NCBI GenBank assembly: GCA_026545225.1
Contig: CM048849.1
Location: 42,494,336-42,558,335, forward strand
DNA length: 64,000 nucleotides
DNA from: Cornus controversa
Taxonomy: Eukaryota; Streptophyta; Magnoliopsida; Cornales; Cornaceae
Direction of reading: 5' to 3'
Under the pieces are notes generated by a model. That model was not told the DNA's origin. It made no database searches and worked only from the letters and a program-made list of their open reading frames with translations. The position numbers and the translations under genes were made by a program. This document shows positions 33,560 through 44,770 of this stretch, piece by piece (position 1 is the first letter of the stretch; every line of letters begins with the position of its first letter).

Positions 33560-34735
33560 CGAAGTCTGAGTACCATTGGCACTCCCCACCAAACAGTACA
33601 AACCTCCAATATGTTCTCCTTACATTAATATCGTACAACCCCTAGTTATTTTTATGAATCCCTGCAATGGAGCATTTGCGACCCATAGAGTCCAACTGCT
33701 AAGGAAATTAAATTACACTGCAATTTTGGTGCGTAAGCAACATCCCCAAAAGTGCGTTCCACCCCATCAAATATTTTAAACTTTACCATTCCCACGCCTT
33801 CAATGACACATTTGTCATCATTAGGCAATGTCAAATAACTACCATCAAGTTTTTGAAATGAATCAAAACATTTTTTCACGGAGCAAATATAGTTAGATGA
33901 ACTCGAATATAAAAATCCCTCATGTTTAGTAAGAGTGTCACATTTGAAAATTGTGAGAACATCTCCAAGGTCACTATCACAAACATATGAGGTAGAACCA
34001 TTTTAAGAGCCGCCATCGTCCTTTCGCTTTGCAAGTGGATAGTTTTTTCTAGTGTGCGCCCACTCACGACATCTGTACCATTTTCTCCATACATTGATTT
34101 AGACTTGCTGTTATCACTAGATACCTGGTTGATATGTCTTCCCTATTATGCAAATGAGCAACCATAGCCAAACTTGAACTCTCATCAACGAGTGATTTCC
34201 TTTTGTTGTTGAACAAGAGAGTCGACTCAACTTCCTCTATCTTTAACATATCATTGTCATATAAGACGGTAGTCACTATATTCTCATAGGAATCTGGAAG
34301 TGACGTAAGAAACAATAGGGCTTTGTCTTCTTCTTCAATTTTCATATCGACACTTTTAAGTTTGTCAACAATTCCATTCGTCTTTAGTTTGTACAAATTT
34401 CGCTTCAGATTGAGTTTAGTAGTGAGACATCTCACTAGGTAAAGCTTCTTTAACTTATCTCACAATTTCGATGTTGAATCATCTCCATTAACATTGTTAA
34501 TGATGCTATCCCCAATACAGAGTCAAATAGTGTTAACACACTTTGACTCTATATCTTGCCAATCATCAATGAACATTTTTTTTGACTTTTCATCCTTCCC
34601 TTTCGACGCCCGCGCAAGCCTTGTTGAATTAGGATGTCATTCACCCTCCTTTGTCATAGGGTGAAGCTACCTTTACCATCAAATCTCTCCACCTTGTACT
34701 GTGTGACAATATTACAACCTTTTGTGCACCTTGAA
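33560..34735 (-). pseudogene. Ty1/copia gag and protease-region remnant (copia-3)
   Basis: Minus-strand remnant starting just inside its 5' LTR. About 34690 reads YKVERFDGKGSF, the copia gag start; 34435-34064 is open and holds gag residues LTSLPDSYENIV; 33879-33652 is open and holds the region after the protease (CFDSFQKLDG ... APKLQCNLISL). In the stretch before it the LDS active-site segment has decayed. Integrase, RT and RNase H are absent: the element is cut off near 33.5 kb by the other LTR pieces. Confidence 0.82.
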
Positions 34736-34748
34736 GCTCTTATACCAA
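34736..34748 (-). other. Primer-binding site of copia-3
   Basis: Minus strand reads TTGGTATAAGAGC, a one-base variant of the Met-tRNA primer site, immediately inside the LTR. It fixes the element's orientation. Confidence 0.75.
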
Positions 34749-34749
34749 T

Positions 34750-35190
34750 TGTTGAAAAATAAGCCTCCAATCACGTACCACTAAATATTATGATATGATG
34801 ATAAGTAAATAAGCACGTAACAAATTATAGTAATTTGAAAGATCACACCAAGAATTTTACGTGGTTCAGCGAAACAAGCTTATATACGTCCATAGAGAGC
34901 CCGATTTCACTATAGATTGTAACAATACACATTGAAGGATTGTATCAAGAGTACACTCAACTCTCAACCCTTAACCCTTATACACATAATCTCACTTAAA
35001 AGAAAATCACAAATTCTGAACAAGAATTCTCTCTCTAAGTGCTCTCACAAAAATAATGAGAGTATTGTCTCTCCACAAGAGTTTTCTACTCCCTTTTCTT
35101 CTCTGCTTGTCTCCCAAGTCACACAATTCACAAGAAAGGAAAAAGAAAATAAAACAAAAGAAGATGGTCAGTAATTTGAAAAACACAAAA
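34750..35190 (-). repeat. 5' LTR of copia-3 (outer end uncertain)
   Basis: Plus strand starts TGTTGAAAAATAAG next to the primer site, so this is the CA end of a minus-strand LTR. It is homologous to the solo LTR at 62457-63050 and to 29908-30560. The outer end is set where similarity to the other copies fades. Confidence 0.7.
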
Positions 35191-35527
35191 TCCATCAAAT
35201 AGTGCATTGTGTCCCAAACAAAGTGCAATGCGTTCTATCCAAATTTTCTTTTAAAAAACATTGACTTCACTCAACCCTTTTTCAAAAACAAATGTACACA
35301 CACTCACTTACCTTCCTAAAGGATGTTCAAATCTGATCAACAAGTGCTGAGCTTGTGTCAATCACTTGTCGTTCACCTTCTAAAATTGAGACTCTAAACA
35401 TAAAATTACAACCCGATCTATCAAAATTTGACAACACAAAAACTAAATTTCTCACAGATACATGTGTGTGTGTGTGTATATATATATAGAAGCAAATTGA
35501 TATATAGTGTTGTAATATATAGATATA
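35191..35527. other. Intergenic DNA with a (GT)n(TA)n run
   Basis: No gene. A GTGTGTGTGTGTATATATATATA microsatellite-like stretch (35463-35487) lies just left of the Helitron-like element. Confidence 0.6.
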
Positions 35528-35817
35528 CTAGTGTATTGCCCGTGTCTATGATACTAAAAAAATTATAATGTTATTTTAGGTGTGAGGGTAGGTGTATGTG
35601 TATGTATATGTGAATTTAGGTATGAATATAGTGGATGAATCGTGACTGTTTGATCGTAGATAGAGAATGTTATTTTAGACCATAGATAGATATAGATATA
35701 TAGATAGACATAGATATTTTGAACCGTAAAATTGATTTTTTTTAAAGTATTTTTGACCATTGGATCATGATTTTTTTTTTAGAGAGATTCAAACACAATG
35801 CTTAAATGTAATATAGA
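35528..35817 (-). mobile_element. Mini-Helitron-like element, 290 bp
   Basis: On the minus strand it begins TCTATATTACATTTAAG and ends GGGCAATACACTAG, i.e. 5'-TC and 3'-CTAG, and it sits between A (35527) and T (35818) with no target duplication, as Helitrons do. The inside shares AATCGTGAC, TTTTAGACC, TTTTGAACCGTAA and CCATTGGAT with the copies at 42540 and 44420. The 3' hairpin is weak in this copy. Confidence 0.6.
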
Positions 35818-36451
35818 TATTTGAAAATTTTCTGAGTTCTCACACATTGAAAAAAAGTTTTTTTAAAAAAAATGCTTTATGCATAATTGCTTTAACCTAT
35901 ATGCATCGGATGTCGAAATAGATATATACATGTATGAGACCATTACAACTTACTACAAAGTGCAAGATAGGAATTGATTCAAGATTAATTAGCAGATGAA
36001 ATTATCCCTATTAGATATGTGGACCTTTGTTTATTGGTTCCAGGCGACACAATTATTCTCCAACTCGTTCAATCTTTTTGCATTATATATCTTGTATGTT
36101 CTGCGTAAATGCCCGGGGACAATATTAGAAATAGCTAAAGTAGCTACCAAAATAGAGAGAAGGATAATATTCATGATGTCACTGTCAATAGTGTTGTAAC
36201 ATAGAGGTAGTGTTGATTGGCTTTAAGCACACATTTTTCCTGCAAAATGTTTTCCATTGAATTGTGTTTTTCTTTTAGAAATGATTTTGCTCGAGAACAG
36301 ATGAAATTTAAAAACCAATGATATATTATCAACACATTAAAAGACATTCTGTCCACAATGATCATCAAATACTAAATTACATTCACTCAGGACACGAGGA
36401 TGAAACAAAGACAAATGGTCCCAAGTCCATTGACAAAAATTAATCTAGTTT
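35818..36451. other. 3' flank of the minus-strand UGT gene, duplicated near the other UGT
   Basis: Non-coding. In the minus orientation 36000-36451 matches the 3' flank of the plus-strand UGT (48099-48480): GTTGAAAA, GGACCATTTGTCTTTRTTTCAT, TTGATGATCATTG, AGCCAATCAACA and CCTTTGTTTAYTGG. The duplication therefore reaches at least about 450-600 bp past the stop codons. Confidence 0.7.
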
Positions 36452-37984
36452 TCAACTAAATGATGATAACCTTTCTTTCTTAGAGAGAAGGGTAGCTATA
36501 AAATCATCCATTGCTTGAATAGAAGACCCCCTGTGACCTTCCTCCTCTCTCACTGCTGCTCTGATCAACTCTTTAATTTCAACTGCCTTTTTCTTCATTT
36601 CCTCTCCTTTGCCTTTCTTGTCCATCACTGTTTCCATCACCATCTTCACTTCCTCCTTCACAATAGTACTCTGCACTCCTCTGCTCAGCTCCAAACACAC
36701 TCCCATTTCCTCCATCAGCATCTTAGAATTATAAGTCTGCTCGGCCGCCAACGGCCATCCTATAATTGGCACGCCTTGGCTCAAGCTCTCCAATACCGAA
36801 TTCCACCCACAGTGGCTGAGAAACGCCCCGGTAGATTTGTGGGACAAAATCTCCAACTGAGGCGCCCATTTGTACACCAACAAGCCCTGACTAGTCTTGG
36901 TCACTCGTTCTTGGAACCCTTTTGGCAACCATTCAGCTCTGAATTCGCCTTTCAAGTCAAAACCAACAGGAGGCCTAATAACCCATATGAATGCAATGCC
37001 ACTATCTTCCAAGCCCTCAGCTAATTCCATCATTTGGGTAGCAAAAATTGTGTTCTGGGACCCGAAGGAAATGTAAAGAACAGAGTGTTTTTCATGAAAG
37101 TCAAGCCACTCAAGACATTTCTCAGGAGATATTCCAAGCTCTCTGCCTGTGCGTTGGTGAGAGACATTTGAAGTGGAAGAAGATGATGATGATGAAGGGT
37201 TGAGCATGGATTGAGGAAGGAGAGGACCAATTGTCCAAACAGGAAGTTCTAAATACTTCCTAAGAATTTCTAAGCCCAAAGGTTCAATTTCCTCAACTGT
37301 GTTGCACAACCACCCAAATGAGCCTAAAGAAAGCCCAATCTGTGGCTGAAAAAAACGAGACCAAGCATCAGTACCATCAGCAGCTCTCAGGAACTGATGA
37401 AGTTGGGATATATGAAATCGAGACGAATCAGGAAAACCCGGTAGCTGAAACTCATCTGTTTCAGATAACCGATGTGGGAGGTTCTGCCACAGAGAAACAT
37501 AGGCTGCAGTGCCATATGCACCACCAGTGCTAAAACTAACATTGACAATCCCAAGACTATTAGCAACCTCATTAGCCCATCCAAAGAACACATCAGACAC
37601 TATGCAAAGTGGAGGCTTGCCTTCTTTTTCAGCTATGTCTGAGACAAGTCTTCGGACAGGTTCTTCGAGGGCCAATGAGGCGTGACAAAAAGGCATTATT
37701 TGATGCAAAGACAAGGCCTCGGTGTTCTCGGTGTTGGGTGGCAAGCCGTGGTCAGCGCTGTTGAAGGGAAGCGAGACAAGGCGGATTTGGGATTGTGAGA
37801 GTGAGGCTGTTGATGGGTCTTTGGCGATGGTTGAGTGGAGGTAGTTGATGTTGAGAGGTGTGTTGGCTATGGTGATTGTGAAGCCAGTTCTTTGATGGAT
37901 TTGCTTTGCTAGAGCTAAGAAAGGGATGAGATGGCCTTGTGCCATGAAAGGTAACATCACTATGTGTTCGTGAGAGCTGCTCAT
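36452..37984 (-). CDS. UGT92A1: UDP-glycosyltransferase 92A1-like, single exon, 510 aa
   Basis: Family 1 (GT-B fold) cytosolic glycosyltransferase that moves a sugar from UDP-sugar to a small acceptor; the acceptor of UGT92 enzymes is not predictable from sequence. The N-terminal motif LPFMAQGHLIPF carries the catalytic His18; Asp131 in CIVSDVFFGW is the expected partner. The PSPG sugar-donor box spans residues 373-416, from WAPQLEILSHKSTGAFLSHC to GWPLAAEQ; its last residue is Gln, which is usual for UDP-glucose users. Length is normal for the family and no stops or frameshifts occur. Start is the first ATG, and the 5' UTR word TCAGAATTCACT just upstream is shared with the paralogue at 46575. 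Resembles that paralogue closely throughout (roughly 85-90% by eye). No intron, as usual for this group. Confidence 0.95.
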   Translation of the reverse strand: MSSSHEHIVMLPFMAQGHLIPFLALAKQIHQRTGFTITIANTPLNINYLHSTIAKDPSTASLSQSQIRLVSLPFNSADHGLPPNTENTEALSLHQIMPFCHASLALEEPVRRLVSDIAEKEGKPPLCIVSDVFFGWANEVANSLGIVNVSFSTGGAYGTAAYVSLWQNLPHRLSETDEFQLPGFPDSSRFHISQLHQFLRAADGTDAWSRFFQPQIGLSLGSFGWLCNTVEEIEPLGLEILRKYLELPVWTIGPLLPQSMLNPSSSSSSSTSNVSHQRTGRELGISPEKCLEWLDFHEKHSVLYISFGSQNTIFATQMMELAEGLEDSGIAFIWVIRPPVGFDLKGEFRAEWLPKGFQERVTKTSQGLLVYKWAPQLEILSHKSTGAFLSHCGWNSVLESLSQGVPIIGWPLAAEQTYNSKMLMEEMGVCLELSRGVQSTIVKEEVKMVMETVMDKKGKGEEMKKKAVEIKELIRAAVREEEGHRGSSIQAMDDFIATLLSKKERLSSFS

Positions 37985-38602
37985 CTTCGTTTGTTCAGTG
38001 AATTCTGAGACTGCTTTGTGTCAAACAGGGAAGAGTAGGAAACTTGGGACTAAAGAGTGTATGAACAATTGTTTGAATTTTCCTCAAACTTTTTAAGCAA
38101 CAATGCAATAAAATAAAATGCCAACGTTATTTTTTTGATCTGTTCGTTTGTTTGGTAAAAAAAATTAAAGTAGAAATCTTTTCTTTAGAATTAAAATTCT
38201 TTCTGCTGTTCAACTTATGAAATGATCATTCAATTTTTAATAAATATTAAAAAATAAAATCTAGTTATCAAAAATAATATAATCATCATTTCATACATGG
38301 ATCATTACATATTTGAAATCAAATAAAAAAATAAGAATGATTATTTTATTCTATTCTCATTTTAATGAAATGCTATCAAAGAGAGCATATTAGCCTTACC
38401 TTCAAAGTGCACCGAAGAAAAGGTAAATAATTATTTTTTTTTTTTACTTAAAATTACACCTACGTCATTAGATAGGAATTGAGATTAAGATAACATGCAC
38501 TACCAATGATATTTGTGGAAGAATAATTTTTACCAATGGAAACCTGCCATCTGTGGTCAACAAGGCCAAATGTGGCAAGAGAGTTTGCTAAGATGTACAT
38601 GA

Positions 38603-38608
38603 CACGTG
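38603..38608. promoter_or_regulatory. G-box (CACGTG) about 620 bp upstream of the minus-strand UGT
   Basis: The context GACACGTGGC matches the ACGT-core element bound by plant bZIP/bHLH factors and the abscisic-acid response element consensus. One site without a coupling element is weak evidence, so function is unproven. Confidence 0.3.
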
Positions 38609-39160
38609 GCAAGAGTCAAAGACCGCACCATCCAGTCAAATTATAGATCTCCTGAATCAGCTTGTATAAAGAGGACATAAAAGGATGTAGTTTTGTAATT
38701 TTTAAATAATTATTTTTTAAAATGCCAAATCATTTAATTTTATATAAATAAAATAATATTTTTTTATTTCAGATAAGTGTTTTAAAAAATTTAGATAATC
38801 ATAGTCCAAATTTCTCACATCTCTTTAAACAAAGAGTTCACTTAATTTGAAAGTCCTAAATTTATAAAAAGAATTATCTAACTCTTAATTTGAGAGTCCT
38901 AAATTCATGAAAAATCCTCTATTAATTGAATTTGTAATTTAAATTATAATATATTTAATATTTGAAAGCAATATATATGTACAATTTCTTTACTTAAGTC
39001 TTCTCATTCCTTTAATTTAATGTCATTATTTATAATTATATAATAATATGTAATGTTATTATTTGTTATTATATAACATTATTTCTAATTTATATATATA
39101 TTTTTATGTTATTTCATGTTATATTATTTAGTGTTATATATTATTTATAGAGATAAAAAG

Positions 39161-39162
<2 letters not shown>

Positions 39163-39204
<42 letters not shown>
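39163..39204. repeat. (TA)n microsatellite
   Basis: About 21 AT units without interruption. Confidence 0.97.
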
Positions 39205-39207
<3 letters not shown>

Positions 39208-39764
39208 TGTGAAAACTGAAGAGGGATAGAGTTTGTTCTGCTTCAAAATTATATCCTTTTATGACTTATGACACACAGGAGATCCTGAATAAAGAATACT
39301 TGATTGTTTCCTATCTGACAAGAAGTTGATACAAATCTTTCTGGATAAGGAGATTGATACAAACTTTGGCACCTTCGATACTATTGTTCATTTTATTAAT
39401 GGAACGAGTCAGATTTTTGTTTAGGTACCTTCGAGCACTAATCCTCTTCTTTTTTTATTTTTTATTTATTTACGAGATATTGGTTTTATTTGTTGTTTTT
39501 TGAGAATTTTAAATTGGCAACGTCAGCAAAATAATTGTTCCGATACTGTTTATCAAAGACAAGAAGAATTGTCTCATTGTTATAAAACTGTCCGAATGTT
39601 TCAAATTATGATAAATCAAGAGATCGATTTTATCATTTACCAACAAGACAAAAAAAAAAAGGGTTCATATGAAGAGTTTGTTTCGTCCAATACAAGGTTC
39701 ATTACGTGGTTGGGTCAAATCAGGAAGGGTTGTCGCTTACAAATACAAAATAATATATATATAT

Positions 39765-39925
39765 ACACGTGTTCAATTGCTTTCAGTGAGTAAGAAGCAA
39801 TTTGCACACTTTTAATGATAATCATAAAATTTAATCCTAAAACTATAATTAAACCATTCACTTTTTTTGTATTTTAGATAATTTACTTGTTTTTTTTCAT
39901 TATTATTAATTAGTGTTTATGTGAA
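39765..39925. repeat. Single arm of the 17.65-19.10 kb inverted-repeat family
   Basis: Reads GTTCAATTGC, AAGCAATYTRC, CACACTTTTAATGATA, TTAAACC and TTATTATTAATTAG in the order seen in the left arm at 17652-17815. No partner arm is found within the next 2 kb, so this is a truncated or solo end. Confidence 0.6.
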
Positions 39926-42539
39926 TGGACAAACTTATCCTCCTCTATCCTCTCCCTCTACCATGGTGTTGATCTTCTCCGTCCTTCGTTTTCTCTCTTG
40001 TGCCACTGCCACAATCTTCTCTCTCTCACCCTCAGCCACCCTCTCTCTCTCTTCTCATATTATTTAATTCTCTAAATCATTGCCTCTTTTGCTGTTTTCA
40101 TCCTTTTTCTATGTTGTAAATGGATGGTGAAGAATTGCACTAATGGGTCTTCCGAAATAGATCAATTTGCATAAAATTTGGATTAATGATGCCAAAATTT
40201 AGGCCATATATGAGTGGCTAAATTTTTATGTGTATGCATGAATTGAGGAGGTTTGGATTTTTTTTATTTTCTCTCTCATCTCTCTCCCACTCATTCTTGA
40301 AGCTCCATCCGAAGGGACCAATTACACATATTTCACTCTCCAATATTTCTTTTTAATCTTTTAATCTCTCTCTTTCTTTTTCCTTTTCTCTCTCTTTGTC
40401 CCTCTTTCTCTCCCTTTTCTTTCACTCTCTCTTTTAATTTTCTTTTAAGTATTCTTTTAAAAATATATACATATACTGTTGATGGATAGTGATGTTGGTG
40501 TGATTGAAAGGCTCAAATATCCAAATCAAAAGATACTGTTTTAGATACCCAAATAAAATAATTTGTATAGAATATAAATATTGTTTTATATACCAATATG
40601 AAAAAGATTTGCACAGGCTTCCAACCAAAATATTGTATACATGAACACAAATGTGGGGGACAAATGAGTGAAAACAATAGAAAAGAAAAGTAGAACACCA
40701 TAGGCCCACTTCCCACTATGAACCACCACTCACATCCATCACACTCGCCGGCCAAGTGACACCTCATCATCACCAACACCTCATACCCACTACAGCCGGC
40801 CAGCAAACCAAACAGACCCAGCTCCAATTGCATCTCAATTCTAAACTTGAATTAGTAGTAGTAGTAGTAGTAGTAGGAAGCCCATATAAAAGAGGATTAC
40901 AACTACACTGAATCTATTAGTTCCGTAGGCACCATGTCATTCTTATAAAAGTTACAAAATCTAATCAAAGTTTTTGTTAATAAGGAAAGTGTAACTAATG
41001 AAAATAAAAATAATCAACAGCAGTGTATATTTTAGCTTCACATTTTCTTTTACAGAGACGATAATACACTAATGAAACCAGATATGCTGCTCCATCACTC
41101 ACACCTGTAAAGAAAAAATTCATTTATATTTGTATGAGGCTCGACACAGGAGTTTCGGCGATGGAGACGACCATCACCACTACAGCAGCGAATCACATGG
41201 TGAAGTAGCTATGGGTGGTCGGTGAAGATGACCGAAATTGGTGGTGGTGGAGACGGTGGCAGTGAGCTTTGGCTGGTGGATTGGTTGGTGGTGATTCATG
41301 GATCAACAAAACAACCAACCAAACCACAGAAAAGAAAAACCCCAAGCAAAATAATGAAATGAAATAGAGAGAAAGATTGAAGCAATGACTGAATGTTGTG
41401 ATGTAGAGAAGAGGAAGGCTTGGGTACCTTTATGTATGCATATATATAAATGGTTACGATGGTTTGGTTGGCCAGTGGGGGCCTTCGATTTCTGGGAAAG
41501 AGCAATTGGTCACCACACCTATCTCTATATATCATTGATGTTGTTTTAAAAGTGTAAAATAACTCGTAAGTGTACGAATCTATTGAAATATAGATCGGCA
41601 AAAACGAGGTTGAACCCAAGGCAATGCTTTGAGAAGAACAATTAATACAAATTCAAGTTAATTTAAAACTTATCTAGTTTAAACAAAAGTTGGTTGATTT
41701 GAGAGAGATTAAACTAACATGCACATAAAATAACACAATTGAAATCAAATAAAGAAAATAACTAAGATGTCGGATTCCACCACCATTAAATCCATGAAGC
41801 TCGTAATATTCATTTATTAATCTCCAAAGTTAGAGTAGCAATCAAGAAATCAATCTATTGCTTACTCAAGATTTAACAATAAAGCACTATGAAAAATATA
41901 TCAAAAAGGTAGATTTTCCTTTACTTTATTAGTGTAAAATTCTAAGCATCTTATGAATTCAATTCAATGAAAAACATAAGATCAAAGATTATCACTTTTA
42001 AAAAATACAAACCCAAACTTAGATTAATTATAATACTTTCTAACTACCACATATACATGATATAGATGGTGAAATAATTAACGCTCGGAAATAAGACTTT
42101 TGGGCCGTTTTTCAAAACGAGATTAAAACTGGACTATGCGCAGAATTGGGTTTCAGGCCCGTAATCTCCTTAAGCAGTTATAATTTTCTTGGACCTCTTC
42201 CTTGGACTCATTTGAGTTGAAATATGGAGTTGAATGGATCCATTAGATTTAGACTTCACATAACTTTCTTGGATATCATCTTTAAATGTCCAAAATCATT
42301 GTTTTAAGAGTATTGAATGCGTAACATTCAACGTCGATCAATCATATATGCACTGAGGGTGAGAATATAACTCGACAGTGACAGTGGGTCTTTTGTTGGC
42401 ACATGTGCTTGCTTTAATGGTGGCGAAGAAGCTTCGATTATGGTGGCTTGTTTCAGTGGTGGAAGTAGTGAATCTGAGATGGGAGGAGAGAGAAAAGAAA
42501 TAAAAGAAATAAATGGGTGGGAGAGTGATACAGAGATAG
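39926..42539. other. Intergenic DNA, no gene seen
   Basis: Pyrimidine-rich patches (CTCTCTCT, 39950-40080 and 40360-40430) and an (AGT)8-like run at 40855-40876 are present. At 41549-41640 the CTCGTAAGTGTACGAATCT motif resembles a common Ty3/gypsy remnant, but no domains follow. Apparent reading frames are short and unlike known proteins. Confidence 0.45.
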
Positions 42540-42742
42540 AGTGAGGGTAGGTGAAGGTTTAAATTTGAATTTAGGTGGGAGTGAATCGTGACCGTTGATT
42601 GAAGATAGAGAGATTAATTTTAGACCGTAGATAAACGTAAATATTTTGAATCATCAGATGGGTTTTTTAACCATTTTTTACCATTAGATGATGGATTTTT
42701 TTTGGCAGAAAATTCAAACACTAACCTTAATTGTAATATAGA
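42540..42742 (-). mobile_element. Mini-Helitron-like element, 5' part
   Basis: The minus strand starts TCTATATTACAATTAAGG at 42742, with T at 42743, and carries the shared body words found at 35636-35817 (AATCGTGACCGTTGAT, TTTTAGACCGTAGAT, TTTTGAATCATCAGATG, CCATTAGATGATGGA). The 3' CTAG end could not be placed, so the left limit is where similarity stops. Confidence 0.5.
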
Positions 42743-42759
42743 TATTATTTTCTTTTTCT

Positions 42760-42930
42760 TTTCTTTTTCATCAACTCTCTCTCTTTCCACTTTCTCTCTT
42801 TTCTTATTAGAGGGCTCTCTTTTCAATCTCACATCTATATATATATATATACATATTTTTTTTCTTTTTCTTCCACTTTCTCTCTCTTCTCTTTTCTCAT
42901 AGGAGGCTCTCTCTCTCTTCAATCTCAGTT
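42760..42930. repeat. CT-rich repeat, inverted relative of the 44.1-kb array
   Basis: Two units of CACTTTCTCTCT, AGGCTCTCT-type and CAATCTCACATCTATATATA words; these are the reverse complements of the TAGATGTGAGATTG / GAGAGAGAGCC units at 44090-44419. Confidence 0.6.
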
Positions 42931-44089
42931 TCTCTTTGTTCTCTCTTCAATTACTTGTATTTCATGATTTGGGTTATTCAACTTGAAAGATGGAATGGTT
43001 GAATCGTTTTATTCTTTTGATCAGAAGAAGATTGAAAAACCACCCTTTAGGATTGTTCCTAGCCAATAATAACTGGAGTTCATGTTAAGGAGCAGACAAC
43101 AACCAAATTTAAGCAATTTTTTTTTTCTTTCTTTTGGTTTATTGGGTTTATTGTTGGTAATATATGCGGAAACGTAATTAGAAGATAAAACAAACACACA
43201 AATTTATTTGGTTAATTATAACAATGGGTTACATCCAAGGAGCACATCGAACAATTTCACTATGAAAAATATGATGGATTGTTTCGGCTCACAATTTGAT
43301 ACACAATTTAGGGTTACACAAAATCCCTATTTATAAAGAGTCATATCTTGATACACAAAAATACAAGAGATTTACTTGGTTCACCCTAATAATGGGTTAG
43401 GTCCAAGGAGCACACCGAATACCTAACAATGAGTTACGTCCAAGGAGCACAATTTCACTATGAAAAATATGATAAATGATTACAATCACTCAAAATCTCT
43501 TCTCTCTTGCTCTCACTAATTTTGTGATAGAGGATTACAATCACTCTAAATTTCTTCTCTTGCTCTCACCAATTTCACAAATTGAATTTCCACGGCTCAC
43601 AATTGTTCTCACAATTTCATACACAATTTAGGGTTACACAAAATTCCTATTTATAAAGAGAAATATCATGTTTACCAAATTGTCTTGATCACCAAGTCTT
43701 CAGGTTTCAGAAGGAAAGTTCAATTAGAAATTAAATTCCTAAACAAGTCCAATAATAATAGGAAACAAATCTTCTAGCAATCAACCTTACAAAAACCATT
43801 GTCTTCAGACTCCACAACCACAACATTTATATATGTATTAAGCATAATCATTTACATTCTTTATGAATATCAAGTTTAATTCTTTTGCAATTGCAAGTAT
43901 AGTAGTAGCAAATTAGAAGTTTCTGACTATATATATATATATATATATATATCACACATCAAACACTAAAAATCAAAGCAAATACATTGCCAGAATCCAA
44001 GAGAAATATAAGTAATTATCAAAGTTAGAACCAAATTTAAACAAAGTTGTTGTCATAAGTGTGACGTCTTTATATAGAGAGAAAGTGGA
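42931..44089. other. Intergenic DNA with an internally repeated LTR-like stretch
   Basis: 43140-43670 repeats the word CCAAGGAGCAC three times (near 43236, 43403 and 43439), TTTAGGGTTACACAAAAT twice (43309 and 43628) and CTATTTATAAAGAG twice. The TTTATAAATAGGGA strand-inverse could be a TATA region of a minus-strand LTR. No coding domain and no defined ends. A (TA)n run is at 43929-43952. Confidence 0.45.
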
Positions 44090-44198
44090 AAAAAAAGAAA
44101 AAAAGAAAAGAAAAGAAAATAATGTATATATAGATGTGAGATTGAAGAGAGAGAGAGCCTATGGTGAGAAGAGAGAGGAGAGAGAAAGTTGAAGAAAA

Positions 44199-44241
<43 letters not shown>

Positions 44242-44419
44242 TGTGAGATTGAAGAGAGAGAGAGCGCCGTTAACAGAGAGGCGAGAGAAAGTTGAAGAAA
44301 AAGAAAATAATATATACAGATGTGAGATTGAAGAGAGAGAGAAAGAGAGCCTCGGGTGAGAAGAGAGAGGAGAGAGAAGGTTGAAGAAAAAGAAAATAAT
44401 ATATATATATACACACACA
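44090..44419. repeat. Minisatellite: three units of GTGAGATTGAAGAGAGAGA-type repeat
   Basis: Units begin at about 44127, 44239 and 44317, each with AGATGTGAGATTGAAGAGAG, a GAGAAGAGAGAGG-type part, AAGTTGAAGAAAAA and a TATATA tail whose length differs (longest 44203-44239). It ends in (CA)5 against the mini-Helitron. Confidence 0.8.
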
Positions 44420-44600
44420 CTAGGGTATACCAGTGCCTACGGCACTATCGTGCACTCCAATCGTGATCGTTAGATGAAGTGATTTTAGACCGTAAATAGC
44501 AAAAGACATTTTGAACCGCAAGATTACTTTTTTAACAAATCTGGGCCATTGGATTAACTTTTTTTTTTGTCTTATTCACTTTCCTTCTATATAGAATAGA
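44420..44600 (-). mobile_element. Mini-Helitron, 181 bp, complete ends
   Basis: The minus strand starts TCTATTCTATATAGAAGG at 44600 and ends CTAG at 44423-44420. Nine bases before CTAG is a perfect 5-bp stem hairpin GTGCC-GTA-GGCAC (44433-44445). The flanking bases are A (44419) and T (44601) with no target duplication. TC start, CTRR end, subterminal 3' hairpin and A/T target are the four defining Helitron features. The body carries the TTTTAGACCGTAAAT and TTTTGAACCGCAAGAT words of the other copies. Non-coding; mobilisation would need a RepHel protein elsewhere. Confidence 0.75.
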
Positions 44601-44675
44601 TATATATATATGTGAGATTGGAGAGAGAGAGAAAGAAGGAAAGAAGGAATTTATATATATATATAAGGAAAGAAG

Positions 44676-44726
<51 letters not shown>

Positions 44727-44770
44727 AGATTGGAGAGAGAGAGAGAGAAGGATAGAAGGAATTTTTTTTC
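44601..44770. repeat. (TA)n and GTGAGATTGGAGAGAGA repeats right of the mini-Helitron
   Basis: Two units of TATGTGAGATTGGAGAGAGAG separated by AAGGAAAGAAGGAA pieces and a TA run at about 44680-44722. Continues the array seen left of the mini-Helitron. Confidence 0.8.

Larger units (their letters stand above)
37985..39764. other. Upstream region of the minus-strand UGT and AT-rich DNA
   Basis: The first ~100 bp (5' UTR and near promoter) are homologous to the region upstream of the plus-strand UGT. Beyond this the sequence is AT-rich with a long (TA)n run at 39163-39204. No gene. Confidence 0.5.
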
